From assembly GCA_045106765.1 (NCBI GenBank), contig JBGCFD010000004.1, positions 40,710 to 104,709 of the forward strand: a DNA stretch of 64,000 nucleotides, written 5' to 3'. Position numbers and translations under genes: made by a program. Of the stretch, positions 44,654 through 53,873 are shown piece after piece; position 1 is the first letter of the stretch, and every line of letters starts with the position of its first letter. The stretch comes from CAJQQY01 sp045106765. Its GTDB lineage: Bacteria > Bacteroidota > Bacteroidia > Chitinophagales > Saprospiraceae. The notes under the pieces are model-generated. The model searched no databases. It was given only the letters and a program-made list of their open reading frames with translations, and was not told the origin of the DNA.

Positions 44654-45766
44654 TCAATCCTTCAACTTCTCCAAAATCGCATCCACATTTACATTCTCTC
44701 GAATTAACTCAATCGCACGTTGTGTTTTCCAAGGAGTTCGAGTATTTATTTTTACTTCGATTCTACTAATTTTTACAACTGAACCATAAGTGTCTAAGTC
44801 AGTCGCAATTACAGGAATTTGATGTTGTTCAATATAATTTTTAAACGTATCCGAAACATGCGTACCTGAAGTATGACGACCATCGCCCGTGATGATAACT
44901 CCAGAAATAGGTGTTTTCGATAAATCTTTCAAACTCGAAATCAATTTTACTTTTTCAATAGCTTCATCCAACCTCTTAGAACTAACAACTAATAAAATAT
45001 TTTTGAAATTATTAAATTCATTAATTGCAACCAAAGAACCTGCAACAATATCTTCCACTCGATTGTCCAATTGATCTTCATTAAATAAGACGGTACCTTT
45101 TATTGCGCTAGTGACGGTTTCCATCATAGGAAAAGATAATCGTTTGTCAAAAGGTAAAACACCCATCAAATCCAATCCTAAAGTTTTGAGTTTTTTTCCA
45201 ACGTAATACTCCACATCTTTTATTTTTTCAGGAATCACTTTATTGACAATGACTCCGACAATTGGAATTTCATATCGTTGAAATTGAGCGATACTCATCG
45301 TCAATTTATCAATAGTACTTCCAATCCCACCTTCGACAATCATCAACACATTGGCACCTAACATTTTTGCTACATCAGCATTAGAAACATCAGCTACACT
45401 TCCAACACCTGGGTGACCTGTTCCTTCGTACACGACCATTTCATGTTGCTTATTCAGTTGTTTGGAAGCGTGAATTATATTTTCCCGAAATTGAAATTGA
45501 GAAGGATCTTCGATATATTTTTGAGTAACACCTCGAGCCATCACCACAGGACTGTGTAAAGAACCGTCAATTTTAAATCCTAAAATTTGGGAAAATAATG
45601 TTACATCTTTATCAATCATTTGACCTTCTATATAAAGGTGTTGTTGACCGACTGGTTTGCAATAGCCAACATTATAACCATGTTCTACAATATTGGTGAC
45701 TAGTCCTAGAGTAGAAGTAGTTTTCCCAACATGCTGTCCAGTTGCTGCAACGTAAAGAGGTTTCAT
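44654..45766 (-). CDS. BioD-like/DRTGG protein (phosphotransacetylase N-terminal-like)
   Basis: The 370-residue protein begins with a P-loop domain of dethiobiotin-synthetase type: VAATGQHVGKTTSTLGLVTN (Walker A, residues 6-25) and VVYEGTGHPGVGSVADVSNA. The C-terminal part is a DRTGG domain (ISGVIITGDGRHTSGTHVSD and later residues). The same two domains form the N terminus of some Pta enzymes (COG0857), but the phosphotransacetylase domain is absent. Function is unknown; ATP-dependent regulation is plausible. It is divergent from pckA with a long intervening region. Confidence 0.85.
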   Translation of the reverse strand: MKPLYVAATGQHVGKTTSTLGLVTNIVEHGYNVGYCKPVGQQHLYIEGQMIDKDVTLFSQILGFKIDGSLHSPVVMARGVTQKYIEDPSQFQFRENIIHASKQLNKQHEMVVYEGTGHPGVGSVADVSNADVAKMLGANVLMIVEGGIGSTIDKLTMSIAQFQRYEIPIVGVIVNKVIPEKIKDVEYYVGKKLKTLGLDLMGVLPFDKRLSFPMMETVTSAIKGTVLFNEDQLDNRVEDIVAGSLVAINEFNNFKNILLVVSSKRLDEAIEKVKLISSLKDLSKTPISGVIITGDGRHTSGTHVSDTFKNYIEQHQIPVIATDLDTYGSVVKISRIEVKINTRTPWKTQRAIELIRENVNVDAILEKLKD

Positions 45767-45951
45767 ACGTAATTAAGTTTAGTGTAATTAGATGATTGAT
45801 TTTTTTAGAAAAAAACAAATGATCATTTGGTATCTAGAAAGGTTGTTTTTTTTACAAATCTAATCAATGCATTACAATTATGAATAATATCGATACGTTT
45901 CTTCAAAAAAAAATGAATTCTCGTTGAAAAAAATGACCTACTTAATTTTGC

Positions 45952-45980
45952 TTGGTTTTCATTTATTAGCCGTAAATTTG
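45952..45980 (+). promoter_or_regulatory. Bacteroidota-type promoter upstream of candidate small RNA
   Basis: TTG (45952-45954) and TAAATTTG (45973-45980) are 18 bases apart, a good -33/-7 match on the plus strand. Transcription would start near 45986 and run into the hairpin at 46019. Confidence 0.55.
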
Positions 45981-45985
45981 CATAC

Positions 45986-46112
45986 CATTTAATTCGAAAG
46001 ACTGTAAAATAATAAAAAAGTCATTTAACGAATCTTCAATCCAATACCAACAAACACTTGATAATCAATCGTTTAAGGTGTGATTGATTCGTTAAATGAC
46101 TGTTTTTATTTT
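45986..46112 (+). ncRNA. Candidate small RNA or attenuated leader
   Basis: Downstream of a good promoter, AGTCATTTAACGAATC (46019-46034) pairs perfectly with GATTCGTTAAATGACT (46086-46101), enclosing a 51-base loop with a possible inner stem (CACTT/AAGGTG). GTTTTTATTTT follows, which makes a terminator-like end. This gives a ~125-base transcript with no open reading frame of note. The boundaries and the existence of the RNA are inference; it could alternatively attenuate pckA 210 bases downstream. Confidence 0.35.
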
Positions 46113-46322
46113 AGGAATTCAAAACTGTAGAAACTTAAAATTTACTAATCTTAGTTAAGGGTATGTTTAAAATTTCAAACATGCTTTAAATTAAAAATTT
46201 TGTGCTTCATGTCAAGCAAAATTATTTTCAAAACTTCCTTTGGTTGTTGATGATTTCAATTTTTTTTTCATGACTATTAAATTTTTAATTGGAACTTAAC
46301 TTTTTAACCCGAGAATTTTATT

Positions 46323-47894
46323 ATGAAATCTTCAAATCAGAAACACAACCTTCAACCTGCAGCGCTAGTTGAAAAAACGATCAGACTTGGTCAAGGAAAA
46401 TTAAGTAGTGCTGGTGCCCTCGTGGTCAATACTGGAAAATTTACTGGACGTTCCCCTAAAGATCGGTTCATCGTAGAAGATGCGATAACTGAACATACGG
46501 TGGATTGGGGAGATATTAATATTCCAATTGCGAAATCATCTTTTGATGCTTTGTATGCAAAAATGATGAAGTACATGGAATCTTGTGAGGAAGTTTATGT
46601 GCGAGATGCAGCAGCCTGTGCCAATCCAAATTATCAATTGAACGTGAGAGTGTTCAATGAATTTCCTTGGCAAAATTTATTTGTTTACAATATGTTTTTG
46701 CGACCAACGGAAAATGAATTGGAAACTTTTTCACCTGATTGGGAAGTGTATGCTTTCCCATCTGTTTTGGCTGATGTAGCAGAACACAAAACTCGCCAAG
46801 AGAATTTTTCTATCATTAATTTTACCGAAAAGAAAATTATTGTAGGTGGAAGTGCTTACACAGGTGAAATTAAAAAAGGAATATTCTCTGCATTGAATTT
46901 TATTTTGCCTACGGAAAATTCAGTACTACCAATGCATTGCTCAGCGAACACAGGTGCGCAAGGAGATACTGCATTATTCTTCGGATTATCTGGAACTGGA
47001 AAAACGACTTTGTCAAATGATCCTGAGCGAAGATTGATTGGAGATGATGAGCATGGTTGGTCGAAGGAATCTATTTTTAACTTTGAAGGTGGATGTTATG
47101 CCAAGACGATTGATCTTTCTCCAAGTAAAGAACCACAGATTTACAAAGCCATTAAGTTTGGGGCTATGTTGGAAAATATTGGTTTTGAAGAAGATGGTTG
47201 TACGGTAGATTACGCAGATACTTCGATTACTCAAAATACACGGGTTAGTTATCCGATTTTTCATATTGATAACATCATGTTTAAATCGAGAGGTGATTTA
47301 CCTGAAAATATTTTCTTTTTGACTTGTGATGCATTTGGGGTTTTGCCTCCGATCAGCAAGTTGACGCCAGAGCAAGCTATGTATCATTTTATCAGCGGAT
47401 ATACTGCAAAAATTGCTGGAACTGAAGATGGAATTAATGAACCATTGGCTACTTTTTCGGCTTGTTTTGGAGCGCCGTTTTTACCATTGCATCCAACTAA
47501 GTATGCGGAGATGTTAGGGGAGAAAGTGAAAAAAGGAAGTCGAAGAGGAGAAGGAAAAATCAATGTATGGTTAGTCAATACTGGTTGGACTGGTGGAGGT
47601 TACGGACAAGGTTCCCGTATGGAATTATCTTATACTCGTGCGATGATTAAAGCTGCCTTGACTGGAAAATTAAATAAAGTTGAATTCCACGATCATCCGA
47701 TTTTTGGATTGGCGATGCCAAAGACTTGTCCTGATGTTCCAAATGCAGTTTTGAATCCGAGAGACACTTGGAGAAATGAAGAAGAGTATGATGAAACTGC
47801 GAATAAATTGGCGAATTTGTTTTCGGAAAATTTCAAACAATATTCGGATCAAGCATCTGCAGAAATTGTAAATGCGGGGCCTGCGTTAGTGTAA
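46323..47894 (+). CDS. pckA: Phosphoenolpyruvate carboxykinase (ATP)
   Basis: The 523-residue enzyme converts oxaloacetate and ATP to phosphoenolpyruvate, CO2 and ADP in gluconeogenesis. Motifs are complete: GKFTGRSPKDRFIVED, P-loop FGLSGTGKTTLS (kinase-1a), LIGDDEHGWS (kinase-2, metal-binding), AGTEDGINEPLATFSACFGA and NTGWTGGGYGQGSRM. Length fits the ATP-dependent family (~530). A long upstream region with a candidate small RNA suggests regulated expression, which would suit a gluconeogenic switch enzyme. Confidence 0.97.
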   Translation: MKSSNQKHNLQPAALVEKTIRLGQGKLSSAGALVVNTGKFTGRSPKDRFIVEDAITEHTVDWGDINIPIAKSSFDALYAKMMKYMESCEEVYVRDAAACANPNYQLNVRVFNEFPWQNLFVYNMFLRPTENELETFSPDWEVYAFPSVLADVAEHKTRQENFSIINFTEKKIIVGGSAYTGEIKKGIFSALNFILPTENSVLPMHCSANTGAQGDTALFFGLSGTGKTTLSNDPERRLIGDDEHGWSKESIFNFEGGCYAKTIDLSPSKEPQIYKAIKFGAMLENIGFEEDGCTVDYADTSITQNTRVSYPIFHIDNIMFKSRGDLPENIFFLTCDAFGVLPPISKLTPEQAMYHFISGYTAKIAGTEDGINEPLATFSACFGAPFLPLHPTKYAEMLGEKVKKGSRRGEGKINVWLVNTGWTGGGYGQGSRMELSYTRAMIKAALTGKLNKVEFHDHPIFGLAMPKTCPDVPNAVLNPRDTWRNEEEYDETANKLANLFSENFKQYSDQASAEIVNAGPALV

Positions 47895-47939
47895 AGCTTG
47901 ATATCATCGACTGGCTTCCAGCTAGCCTATGATTTTCAG

Positions 47940-47982
47940 AAATGCGAATTGAGTGAAAGCTTGGTTCGCATTTTTTTCTTTT
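47940..47982 (+). terminator. Intrinsic terminator of pckA
   Basis: AAATGCGAA (47940-47948) pairs with TTCGCATTT (47965-47973), followed by TTTTCTTTTTT. It ends the pckA transcript. Confidence 0.8.
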
Positions 47983-48082
47983 TTATAAAAATAAAACTCC
48001 ATGCAACTCTATGAAAAACTCCTTCTAAACTTTGCAGTAAAAAAATCCACCCAAATTTATTACTTTTAGAAAAAAAACGAAA

Positions 48083-48694
48083 ATGCTACTCGAACTCAAT
48101 GCTCAAAATCCAAGTGCCCGAAAAGTACAAATGGTTGCCGATACTTTAGAAAAAGGAGGAGTGATTATTTATCCAACTGATTCAGTATATGGATTAGGTT
48201 GTGATATCTTTAATCAAAAAGCGGTGGCTCGAATTTGCCAAATTAGAAGAATTGATCCTGCCAAAGCTAACTTAACTTTTATCTGTAAAGACATTCAACA
48301 GTTGTCAAAGTATGTATTCCAAATTGATAATCAATTGTTTAGATTGTTGAAAGATAATGTGCCAGGAGCTTTTACTTTTATTTTAAAAGCGAATAAAGAA
48401 GTGCCTCGCCATTTTAAAAATAGAAGAAAAACGATTGGCGTACGTGTTCCAGATAGTCCAATTGCTTTAGCAATTTTGGAAGCCTTAGGTCGCCCGATAC
48501 TTTCTATTTCTTTAAAATCAGATGATGAAGAGGAAGATTTTATTGTTGACCCTTCATTGATTCATGATGATTTTCAAAAACGTGTGGATATTGTTATAGA
48601 TGGAGGAATGGGAAGTGATGAGCCAAGTACGATTGTGGATTGTACGACGGATGATTTTGAGATATTGAGGGAAGGGAAAGGGGTGTTGAGGTAA
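48083..48694 (+). CDS. L-threonylcarbamoyladenylate synthase family protein (Sua5/YrdC/YciO)
   Basis: The 203-residue protein is a single YrdC-like domain. Characteristic pieces: GGVIIYPTDSVYGLGCDIFN (residues ~27-46), KRRIDPAKANLTF-like QIRRIDPAKANLTFICKD, VPGAFTFILKANKEVP and RKTIGVRVPDSPIALAILEA. The family makes threonylcarbamoyl-AMP for tRNA t6A modification, but the sequence is closer to the YciO subgroup, whose activity is weaker or different. It lacks the extra Sua5 domain. The next gene begins 87 bases downstream. Confidence 0.9.
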   Translation: MLLELNAQNPSARKVQMVADTLEKGGVIIYPTDSVYGLGCDIFNQKAVARICQIRRIDPAKANLTFICKDIQQLSKYVFQIDNQLFRLLKDNVPGAFTFILKANKEVPRHFKNRRKTIGVRVPDSPIALAILEALGRPILSISLKSDDEEEDFIVDPSLIHDDFQKRVDIVIDGGMGSDEPSTIVDCTTDDFEILREGKGVLR

Positions 48695-48781
48695 TGATTT
48701 TTTATGGGATACATGAGTTGGGAGACTCAGCGCAAATGGTAAAAGAAATAATTAGGGTTGACAATAAACTAAGATCACGAG

Positions 48782-50341
48782 ATGAAAAAACAAATTTGGG
48801 TATTCTATATTCTTCTTTTTGCTACAGTTCACTATGCTCAAGTTCCAGAATTAAGTTGGGGGCAAGAAAAATCAGCAAAAGGCGTTGGTAAATGGCTGAA
48901 CTATGCACCAATTGGATATACAAAGGATTACTATTTTGTGAAGAGTAAAGCTAAAAAACAAAAAGAGCTAATTCAATATGATTTACAAAATAATCTGATT
49001 CGAATAACACCACTTGCTTTTGAATACGAAGGAGATGAGGTAGATATTTTTAAAATCATTAATACTGCACAAGGAAACTATTTACTAGGTTCTAATCATA
49101 AGAAAAAACAAAAGAAAACTTTTGTTCATTTTTCAATTATATATAAAGATGGTGAGATAGGTAAGGAGCTAATGCATTTGTACGCCTATGATTATAAAAA
49201 ATCAAGTTTAATGGGGCCAGAAGATATTCCAAATAAAGATGCCTTTGGAATCAAACTAAGCCCTGATTCTACCAAGGTTATTTTCACTAATGTTTTAAGT
49301 AATGAAGAGCCCCGAAAGAGGAAACATAAAGAGCAATATTTTATAAAAGTTTATGATGAGAGAATGGAAAAGATTTGGGAGCAAAAACTTGAATTTACTG
49401 AAGCAGACAGAGATATAGAAATAGATCAATTTGAAATCTCTAATAAAGGAACTGTTTATCTATTAACAAAGACAAACGTAAAAGGGCGATTGGAAAAATG
49501 GTTACCAAATTTCAATTATGCAATTCTTAAAGTAAATGAAAAAGGTATTTTTAAGAAAATTGAAGTCAAACTCGAAAAAAACTATCCTAAGAATGCCTAC
49601 TTATATGAACATCCAGATGGTAGTTTTTATTTGTTTGGGTACTATACTGAAAAAAAGAAAAGGGATGTTTTTAGAAAAGAACACGGGGTATTTATGATAA
49701 AATATAATTCTGATATGGAGGAAGTTTTTCAGAAGCAAAATAGATGGGAAGATGATTTTTATAATGAATTAGTTAGAGAACATAAAATAGATAGAATACC
49801 TACATTTATTTCTGATTATGATATTTTAAATAATGAGTTTTTTATTGAGGAGATGCATGTAAATCATATGTCAAATTCTATCACCTTTGTTTCTGAACAT
49901 CGTTTTTCAAGAATGAAACAACGCCCATCAGAGAGAGACTTTACAAAACATCATGCAAATTATTTAATCATATCGTCGCTTGATTTTGATGGCAAACTCT
50001 TATGGACGGCTTCTGTGTCAAAGGATACTGAAAAAAGATTTTCAAATAAAAACTTTGTGTCATCCTATAAAGATGGAAATCTATTTTTAGTTTTTGAAGA
50101 TAAAAAAACATTAAAGGAAAGAATTGATTCTGATGAGAAAAGAAAATTTTCAACTTCGTATACTGATATAGCTCGTGTTGATGAAAATGGAAAAGTAGAT
50201 TTGAGGGAAACTATTTTTACATCAAAAGAAATAGGTTTATCCTTTGATGCTTACAGGTCTATTAATTTATCCAATGACTTAATTTTACTTCTTGCATACA
50301 GTCTTAAATCTGCTCAATGTGGAATTTTGAAATTACCGTAA
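48782..50341 (+). CDS. Secreted protein of unknown function, 519 aa
   Basis: The protein has a signal peptide (MKKQIWVFYILLFATVHYAQ). The rest is strand-rich with repeated short units such as KVNEKGIFKKIEV, FMIKYNSDMEEVFQ and SSLDFDGKLLWTASV, which suggest a beta-propeller. There is no lipobox and no T9SS sorting domain at the end. I do not recognise a family. It may share a transcript with the YrdC-like gene 87 bases upstream. Confidence 0.65.
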   Translation: MKKQIWVFYILLFATVHYAQVPELSWGQEKSAKGVGKWLNYAPIGYTKDYYFVKSKAKKQKELIQYDLQNNLIRITPLAFEYEGDEVDIFKIINTAQGNYLLGSNHKKKQKKTFVHFSIIYKDGEIGKELMHLYAYDYKKSSLMGPEDIPNKDAFGIKLSPDSTKVIFTNVLSNEEPRKRKHKEQYFIKVYDERMEKIWEQKLEFTEADRDIEIDQFEISNKGTVYLLTKTNVKGRLEKWLPNFNYAILKVNEKGIFKKIEVKLEKNYPKNAYLYEHPDGSFYLFGYYTEKKKRDVFRKEHGVFMIKYNSDMEEVFQKQNRWEDDFYNELVREHKIDRIPTFISDYDILNNEFFIEEMHVNHMSNSITFVSEHRFSRMKQRPSERDFTKHHANYLIISSLDFDGKLLWTASVSKDTEKRFSNKNFVSSYKDGNLFLVFEDKKTLKERIDSDEKRKFSTSYTDIARVDENGKVDLRETIFTSKEIGLSFDAYRSINLSNDLILLLAYSLKSAQCGILKLP

Positions 50342-50439
50342 TTTAATGAGTAGCTTATTTGATGCTACCGCTCGCGCAGAGCCTTCTGGTCGTGTGAAAT
50401 ATTCCTTCAAAAAATCGAAAAACAATAAAAAATTACTTT

Positions 50440-50472
50440 ACTCACAAGGTGACTCTAAGTCACCTTGTGAGT
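50440..50472. repeat. Perfect 15-bp hairpin
   Basis: ACTCACAAGGTGACT (50440-50454) and AGTCACCTTGTGAGT (50458-50472) pair perfectly around CTA. Part of the motif recurs as CAAGGTGACT at 50602-50611. It is 99 bases after the gene ending at 50341 and could be that transcript's terminator, though no T-tract follows. Confidence 0.75.
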
Positions 50473-50691
50473 TGGTAGGTGAGTAAAGTTGTAATTGTTT
50501 TATGTTTGTTATTCATATATGAATAAAGTGCCGCTGGCTCCCTCTCTACGAAATGATGAGTAAAAAAATAATCGTCGAATTTGCTAGCGCCCTTGCTCCC
50601 GCAAGGTGACTACCTAGCGTTCCAAATAATCTATCTATACAACATGCTCATCAATAAATTTCAAATATCCTTTACATCCATGTTCTTTTCT

Positions 50692-51056
50692 TCAATACCT
50701 AGCCGAACTTTGAATAATTTTAAATGCAGTCACATATAATGTAGCATAATTACGATAGATCATTTCGCCCAATTTATAATCTGGATTATTTATAATATAA
50801 TTATCCGCCTTTGCTGCTTCTCGTTCTTCCAATCGATTGAGTAATTCATCCATCAGGGCTTGTTTCATTTCCGAAGTAGATTCTGGTTCTTCCGTTTCTT
50901 TTTCCTTACTTAAAACTTTAAAATATTTAATTAATTTTCACAGCACCATTCCACATCTGTGTCGGCAAGTTTGGGAAATTCTCCAGAAATATTTAAGATG
51001 GTGACTTCTAAATCTCTTAGAATTTCCATCATGTAATCAGGTGGCATTTTTCTCAT
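50692..51056 (-). pseudogene. Frameshifted small gene (about 121 codons)
   Basis: Reading the minus strand, an ATG at 51056 opens MRKMPPDYMMEILRDLEVTI and runs to a stop at 50931-50933 after DTDVEWCCEN. The neighbouring frame continues without a gap as KLIKYFKVLSKEKETEEPES and ends at 50692 with KIIQSSARY. One extra A in the AAAA run (50935-50938 on the plus strand as TTTT) would fuse them into one 121-residue helical protein (WCCE then KLIKYF). The downstream frame keeps good codon use and amphipathic helices, so the break is recent or a sequencing indel. The family is not recognised. Confidence 0.6.
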
Positions 51057-51526
51057 ACTTATTAGATATTTAAACTTTTGTAAAAAAAAAACTAATCACC
51101 ATTGCAATGAAGAGCAGTTTTTCTCTTCTGATTGATTCTTTTTCTTTCAATCAAAATAAACTAATTTTTCTTTTAAATTAAAAGCTTTGACCAACAATCT
51201 CAGATATAAAAAAATTCCATCCGTCGAACTTTCGTCCAGTCAAATCGAAGAAAAAAGACTTGAATTGTTAAAAACTTTAACATTGTAGTATTCAATTAGG
51301 GTAGAATTACAAGTTTAATTTAATAACAAAAAATAGTTCTAATCTAAACGAGGCAGGAGCTTCGTTTTTACAAAAAGAAATAAGTAGGTAAAAGAATTTG
51401 AAATGAAGTGACTCACTTCGAGTGGGAAAGGTATGTCGATTTTTAATTTACTGATAAATTGGTTTCCTAATCAACTATTACACTTTATATAACAAAACAT
51501 TTACAAACCTTATAAATAGTTAAAAA

Positions 51527-52831
51527 ATGAAAAACGGAAAATTAAATTTCGACGCAATTATGGATTCCGTTTTGGGATTAATTTCGCAGCAAAAAAACAA
51601 AGTAGATGAGCACCACGAGCGAATGTTGAAGCAAGCTGAGAAAATGGGAACCCAAGATGGTTCACTCGATTTACCTCAAATTGAGGATTCACAAGTGAGT
51701 CCTCACGAAGGTATGCTCAAGCATGAATACCAAAAATTCATCGCTGAATTATGGAAAAAAGGAAAACCATATCTCGATGGGCCTCACCTTGAATTTAAAA
51801 CTCAAGCGGAGAAAATTGAGGACTTAAAAAACAATCAGTCAGCATTAATCGAAAGTGAAAAAGCATTAATTGATCAAAAGAAAATAGAGGATGATAAATT
51901 TATCCAAAAAGATTTTGACATTCAAAAACTAGAGGTTGATAATTATGAAAAAGTAGTGCAACGAGATTACCTGACTGCCAAATCAGAACTCGAAGATGTG
52001 CAAGAACGAACAGGACGAATGGCTCCGATTATCCATTTTAAATCTAAGATTCTTTATGTGTTATTGTTGATAGGAATTGGTTTGGCGGAGGTGCCTTTGA
52101 ATATGCAAATTTTCCAAAAATTTGGAGAAGCATTTTTTATCACCATTATTATGGCAAGTTCTTTGGCGATTTCGATTCCAGTTTTGGCACACTTTACAGG
52201 AGTGTTTATCAAGCAACGAAAAGAGAAAAGAGAGTTCCTATTTTTTAGTGTGATGTGTGTGTTGCTCTTTGTGATTTTTAATTTTGGAGTGAGTATTTTT
52301 AGAGCATATGTTTTGGCAGAAAATATAGGGGAGGAGTCGAGTTATTTAAATATTGTGATTTTTACTTGCTTGAATTTAATTTTGTTTTTCATTGGAGTCT
52401 TGGCAGCATATTTTAGTCATGATGAAAGTTATGAGTTAGAGCATGCACATAAAAAATTCACAAAGGAGAAAATTATTTTCGATAAGGAAAAATTAAAAGT
52501 CCAAGGGCAATTGAAAGCTTTGGAAACTACCAAAAATACTCGTCTGCAAGAACGCAACGAACAATATACTTTAGAGAAAAAAGCGATCCTTAACAAAAAG
52601 GATACTTTGATCACCGAACGCAACCGTGCAGCTAAAGTATATGATGAATTACTCAATGCATTTATCGCGCTTGAAGCAATGGTGGATGCAGGTTATCGAA
52701 TTACGGTAGAGAAATATCGAGCAGCTAATTTGATGCATCGAAAGAATCATCTTTCTCCTCAAAGTTGGGCGAAAGGAATCCCTACACTTGATTTGAAATT
52801 TGAGAAAAAACCAGAACTAGATCCGAATTAA
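51527..52831 (+). CDS. Membrane protein with flanking coiled coils, 434 aa
   Basis: The N-terminal ~165 residues are charged and coiled-coil-like (EKALIDQKKIEDDKFIQKDF, DYLTAKSELEDVQERTGRM). Four hydrophobic helices follow (~residues 175-310: ILYVLLLIGIGLAEVPLNMQ, FFITIIMASSLAISIPVLAH, FLFFSVMCVLLFVIFNFGVS, FTCLNLILFFIGVLAAYFS). A second long coiled coil covers ~315-400 (KFTKEKIIFDKEKLKVQGQL). No known domain is recognised. It lies 134 bases upstream of the vWA-like lipoprotein gene on the same strand and may belong to the same locus as the TIR gene. Confidence 0.65.
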   Translation: MKNGKLNFDAIMDSVLGLISQQKNKVDEHHERMLKQAEKMGTQDGSLDLPQIEDSQVSPHEGMLKHEYQKFIAELWKKGKPYLDGPHLEFKTQAEKIEDLKNNQSALIESEKALIDQKKIEDDKFIQKDFDIQKLEVDNYEKVVQRDYLTAKSELEDVQERTGRMAPIIHFKSKILYVLLLIGIGLAEVPLNMQIFQKFGEAFFITIIMASSLAISIPVLAHFTGVFIKQRKEKREFLFFSVMCVLLFVIFNFGVSIFRAYVLAENIGEESSYLNIVIFTCLNLILFFIGVLAAYFSHDESYELEHAHKKFTKEKIIFDKEKLKVQGQLKALETTKNTRLQERNEQYTLEKKAILNKKDTLITERNRAAKVYDELLNAFIALEAMVDAGYRITVEKYRAANLMHRKNHLSPQSWAKGIPTLDLKFEKKPELDPN

Positions 52832-52965
52832 GATTTGTTTTCAATACTACCTCAACAAAGAGCAAAGCTATGATTACTTGTTTCCCTCCAATGCGTTTGT
52901 GAGTTCCGAGAATTGCGGGAGGGAGATTTTTTTGTCATTAAAATTTAAAACTAAAATAAGTCAAA

Positions 52966-53682
52966 ATGAAAAATATAATATTGTTTTTATCAATACTGTT
53001 TTTGGTTGGATGTTCTGACAGTCAGTCAGTTACGAATACTGAATTGTTTATCTATTTAGATTACACGGAAGGTCAAGACTACTCTGATTTATTGGAAAAT
53101 GATGTAGAGAAATATCTCACTATGATGAATGTTACGGAAGAGAATGATCGTAATTTTGGAAAAGTTCGAATCTATCCTTTACACGATATTTCATCGAGTG
53201 TAAGCAAAACGGTGAAGTTGAAAAAAGGAAAATCAAAGTTGGAAGGGAACCGATATATTCGCCAAAAAGAGTTGGATAAATTTAAAACTCAATTGATTGA
53301 AAAGACTTCGGAAATCAATAACTCATTTACAGGAAAGGCATTGAATTCTTCTCATATTTTTAGTCCACTTTGTAAAGGAATTCATAAAATAAATAACTCG
53401 AATGCTGACCGTAAAGTCATTGTTATATATTCGGACATGTTAGAAAATTCTGACTTAGCTAACTTCCATTCTGGAAAGTTGAAGTATGAAAACCTGAAAG
53501 CTAATTTTGATGGTTCCTGTGAGTTTGAAGACTTGTCAGATTGTGAAGTTTATATCATCCATCCGATTGACAAACGAAATGATAACAAGATACGCACGGC
53601 CGAAAATTTTTGGTCAAAATATATGGAAGAAAAAGGATTAGATAGTGATATGTGGCATTTTGATACGAGTATAGATATATAG
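52966..53682 (+). CDS. Lipoprotein with vWA-like fold
   Basis: The 238-residue protein has a lipoprotein signal (LFLSILFLVGCSDSQS, Cys at ~16). The body looks like a Rossmann-type vWA-like domain: ELFIYLDYTEGQDYSD at the first strand (acidic, metal-site-like), then a helical region, then DRKVIVIYSDMLENSDLANF and SDCEVYIIHPIDKRND. The DxS metal motif is not typical. It is followed by a terminator and then the TIR gene. A link to neighbouring genes is inferred only from position. Confidence 0.6.
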   Translation: MKNIILFLSILFLVGCSDSQSVTNTELFIYLDYTEGQDYSDLLENDVEKYLTMMNVTEENDRNFGKVRIYPLHDISSSVSKTVKLKKGKSKLEGNRYIRQKELDKFKTQLIEKTSEINNSFTGKALNSSHIFSPLCKGIHKINNSNADRKVIVIYSDMLENSDLANFHSGKLKYENLKANFDGSCEFEDLSDCEVYIIHPIDKRNDNKIRTAENFWSKYMEEKGLDSDMWHFDTSIDI

Positions 53683-53719
53683 TTTCAAAGTTAAAAAAAT
53701 AAATTTTCGTACCTTTTTT

Positions 53720-53755
53720 ATGCGTTGCACTTTGTTGAGTGTGGCGCATTTTTTT
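53720..53755 (+). terminator. Intrinsic terminator
   Basis: ATGCGTTGCACT (53720-53731) pairs, with G-U wobble in the middle, to AGTGTGGCGCAT (53738-53749), followed by T-rich sequence. It separates the lipoprotein gene from the TIR gene. Confidence 0.75.
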
Positions 53756-53873
53756 AAGCTTTTTTTGTTTTGATAAAAATAATTTTTCCTAAACTAGAAA
53801 CTTCTGGAATGAGCATTTAAAGAATACAGAAAAATAAAATGGTCATTTTAAATTAACTTCCTATCTTTGAAAA

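Larger units (their letters stand above)
45767..46322. other. 556-bp intergenic region upstream of pckA
   Basis: No credible protein gene. It holds a good promoter (45952-45980), a hairpin followed by a T-tract (46019-46112, candidate small RNA), and a smaller hairpin near 46161-46184 (GTATGTTT/AAACATGC). The pckA promoter itself is not clear. Confidence 0.6.
50342..51526. other. 1185-bp region without intact gene
   Basis: The first ~300 bases are richer in GC than the surroundings and hold a perfect 15-bp hairpin (50440-50472) and patches such as GCTAGCGCCCTTGCTCCCGC. A frameshifted minus-strand gene lies at 50692-51056. The last ~450 bases before 51527 are AT-rich with no visible gene and should contain the promoter of the coiled-coil membrane protein. 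Confidence 0.6.
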
